Positions 13,565-14,206 of a DNA stretch of 14,206 bases are shown in pieces. The stretch spans positions 1 through 14,206 of the forward strand of contig JAUXDF010000041.1 in the NCBI GenBank assembly GCA_030618505.1, in the 5' to 3' direction. Under the pieces are notes generated by a model, which ran no database searches, was not told where the DNA came from, and saw nothing but the letters and a program-made list of their open reading frames with translations. The first letter of the stretch is position 1. Every line of letters starts with the position of its first letter. Made by a program: the position numbers and the translations under genes. The DNA is from Spongiibacteraceae bacterium. Its GTDB lineage: Bacteria > Pseudomonadota > Gammaproteobacteria > Pseudomonadales > PIVM01.

Positions 13565-13734
13565 GCTTAAAACCCTCTGAGCCCCGTCGATAAAGGCCTT
13601 CTGCAAAAAAAGCGCAAGGATATACGAAATACGTGGCAAGGGAAAACCGGATTTATCAAGCTTTTTCAAACCAGGATGTGGAAAGCATCACGAAAGCTAA
13701 TACCAGATCTCAGGATATTCTCGACACCCTCCTC

Positions 13735-13740
13735 TATAAT
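13735..13740 (+). promoter_or_regulatory. Candidate -10 element for the HDOD gene
   Basis: A perfect TATAAT (13735-13740) lies 29 bases before the ATG at 13770. I find no acceptable -35 at 16-18 bp, so an activator or another sigma factor would be needed. Confidence 0.35.
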
Positions 13741-13769
13741 GAAAAGAACTATTTGATAACAAAGACATT

Positions 13770-14206
13770 ATGGCAATTGAGCACCAACAGCTGATCGAGA
13801 TGGTAGACAAGATTCCCGCCTTCCCCGAAAGCGTGCATCAGGTTCTAGCCCTAACGGCGAGTGCAGATTGTTCACCAAAAGCTCTGGTCGCGGTTATCGA
13901 ACGAGATCCCATCCTAACCCTGAAAGTCCTTAAACTGGTTAACTCGGCTTTTTTTGGTTTATCCAAGGAAATTGATACCGTTAACCGTGCGGTCATTTAC
14001 GTAGGTATCAACACCATTAAAAACCTTGCGATCAGCGTAGCCACCGCCGGCTCCCTGCCAACAACCAATAAAGCAGGTCTTAATATGAATGACTTCTGGA
14101 AGCATTCATTATCTGTTGGTGTGATCGCAAAACTTCTGGCAGCCAACCGGGATATTAAAGGCGCCGATCTTTCCAGTTTTTTTGTTGCAGGCCTCCTGCA
14201 CGATAT
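13770..14206 (+). CDS. HDOD-domain protein (C-terminal part beyond window)
   Basis: An open frame from ATG 13770 runs to the window edge with 145 codons and no stop. The translation starts MAIEHQQLIEMVDKIPAFPE, which is the usual HDOD entry (helix ending in LPxLP-like PAFPE), then VIERDPILTLKVLKLVNSAFFG, VNRAVIYVGINTIKNLAI, FWKHSLSVGVIAKLLA and FFVAGLLHDI, where HD is seen at the end. HDOD domains are HD-GYP relatives, often without phosphodiesterase activity, that work in signalling, motility and stress. Whether a GGDEF, EAL or other domain follows cannot be seen. The ribosome site is weak. It is divergent from pyrD. Confidence 0.88.
   Translation, partial: MAIEHQQLIEMVDKIPAFPESVHQVLALTASADCSPKALVAVIERDPILTLKVLKLVNSAFFGLSKEIDTVNRAVIYVGINTIKNLAISVATAGSLPTTNKAGLNMNDFWKHSLSVGVIAKLLAANRDIKGADLSSFFVAGLLHD

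Noticed and set aside
13565..13669. 35-residue N-terminal extension of PyrD
   Set aside because: ATG 13564 has a good Shine-Dalgarno and matches the normal class-2 PyrD N-terminus.

Overview
The window looks like a chromosomal stretch of a gammaproteobacterium, probably a marine or aquatic relative of the Cellvibrio/Pseudomonas side of the class. This rests on several genes. The ribosome modulation factor has a pseudomonad-like C-terminal extension. UPF0231/YacL, DUF3010, the marine-type SEC-C protein and a fused RlmKL are all typical of Gammaproteobacteria, and rlmKL, rmf and pyrD lie together as in the enterobacterial pyrD region. Base composition is moderate and looks even across genes. 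I see no tRNA, rRNA, CRISPR array, phage gene or transposase. Species cannot be named from the sequence alone.

Layout. Positions 1-1262 (minus) hold a truncated YdjM-type membrane metal-dependent hydrolase and a spermidine-synthase-like methyltransferase-fold protein. Positions 1486-2105 (plus) hold a SEC-C zinc-motif protein and a small unknown acidic protein, closed by a terminator shared with the opposing genes. Positions 2227-4018 (minus) hold DUF3010, YacL, a diverged cold-shock-domain protein and a hotdog thioesterase. Position 4427 starts a tandem glutaredoxin/GST-N protein (plus), which converges on a geranylgeranyl-reductase-family flavoprotein and a diverged Lgt-like membrane protein (minus, 5216-7348). 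Cyclopropane-fatty-acid synthase (7606-8727) and a two-CBS-domain protein (9041-9445) follow on plus. RlmKL (minus, 9669-11930), Rmf (plus, 12253-12456) and PyrD (minus, 12548-13564) come next. An HDOD-domain protein runs off the right edge.

Functionally, two themes stand out. One is lipid work: the flavoprotein, the Lgt-like protein (with Phe and Cys where canonical Lgt has His103 and Asn146) and, divergently, Cfa sit side by side. The other is ribosome and growth-state biology: RlmKL methylates 23S rRNA, Rmf hibernates ribosomes and PyrD feeds pyrimidine synthesis.

The intergenic spaces carry the most unusual DNA. There is a roughly 140-bp nested inverted repeat flanked by an 8-bp direct repeat, which looks like a MITE, between cfa and the CBS gene. 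A 78-bp GTCATTCC/GGAATGAC repeat lies between the CBS gene and rlmKL. A 22-bp inverted repeat abuts the stop codon of the lgt-like gene, with a degenerate neighbouring copy. I found no clearly new defence or mobile system; the best candidates for new biology are the lipid gene neighbourhood and the MITE-like element.
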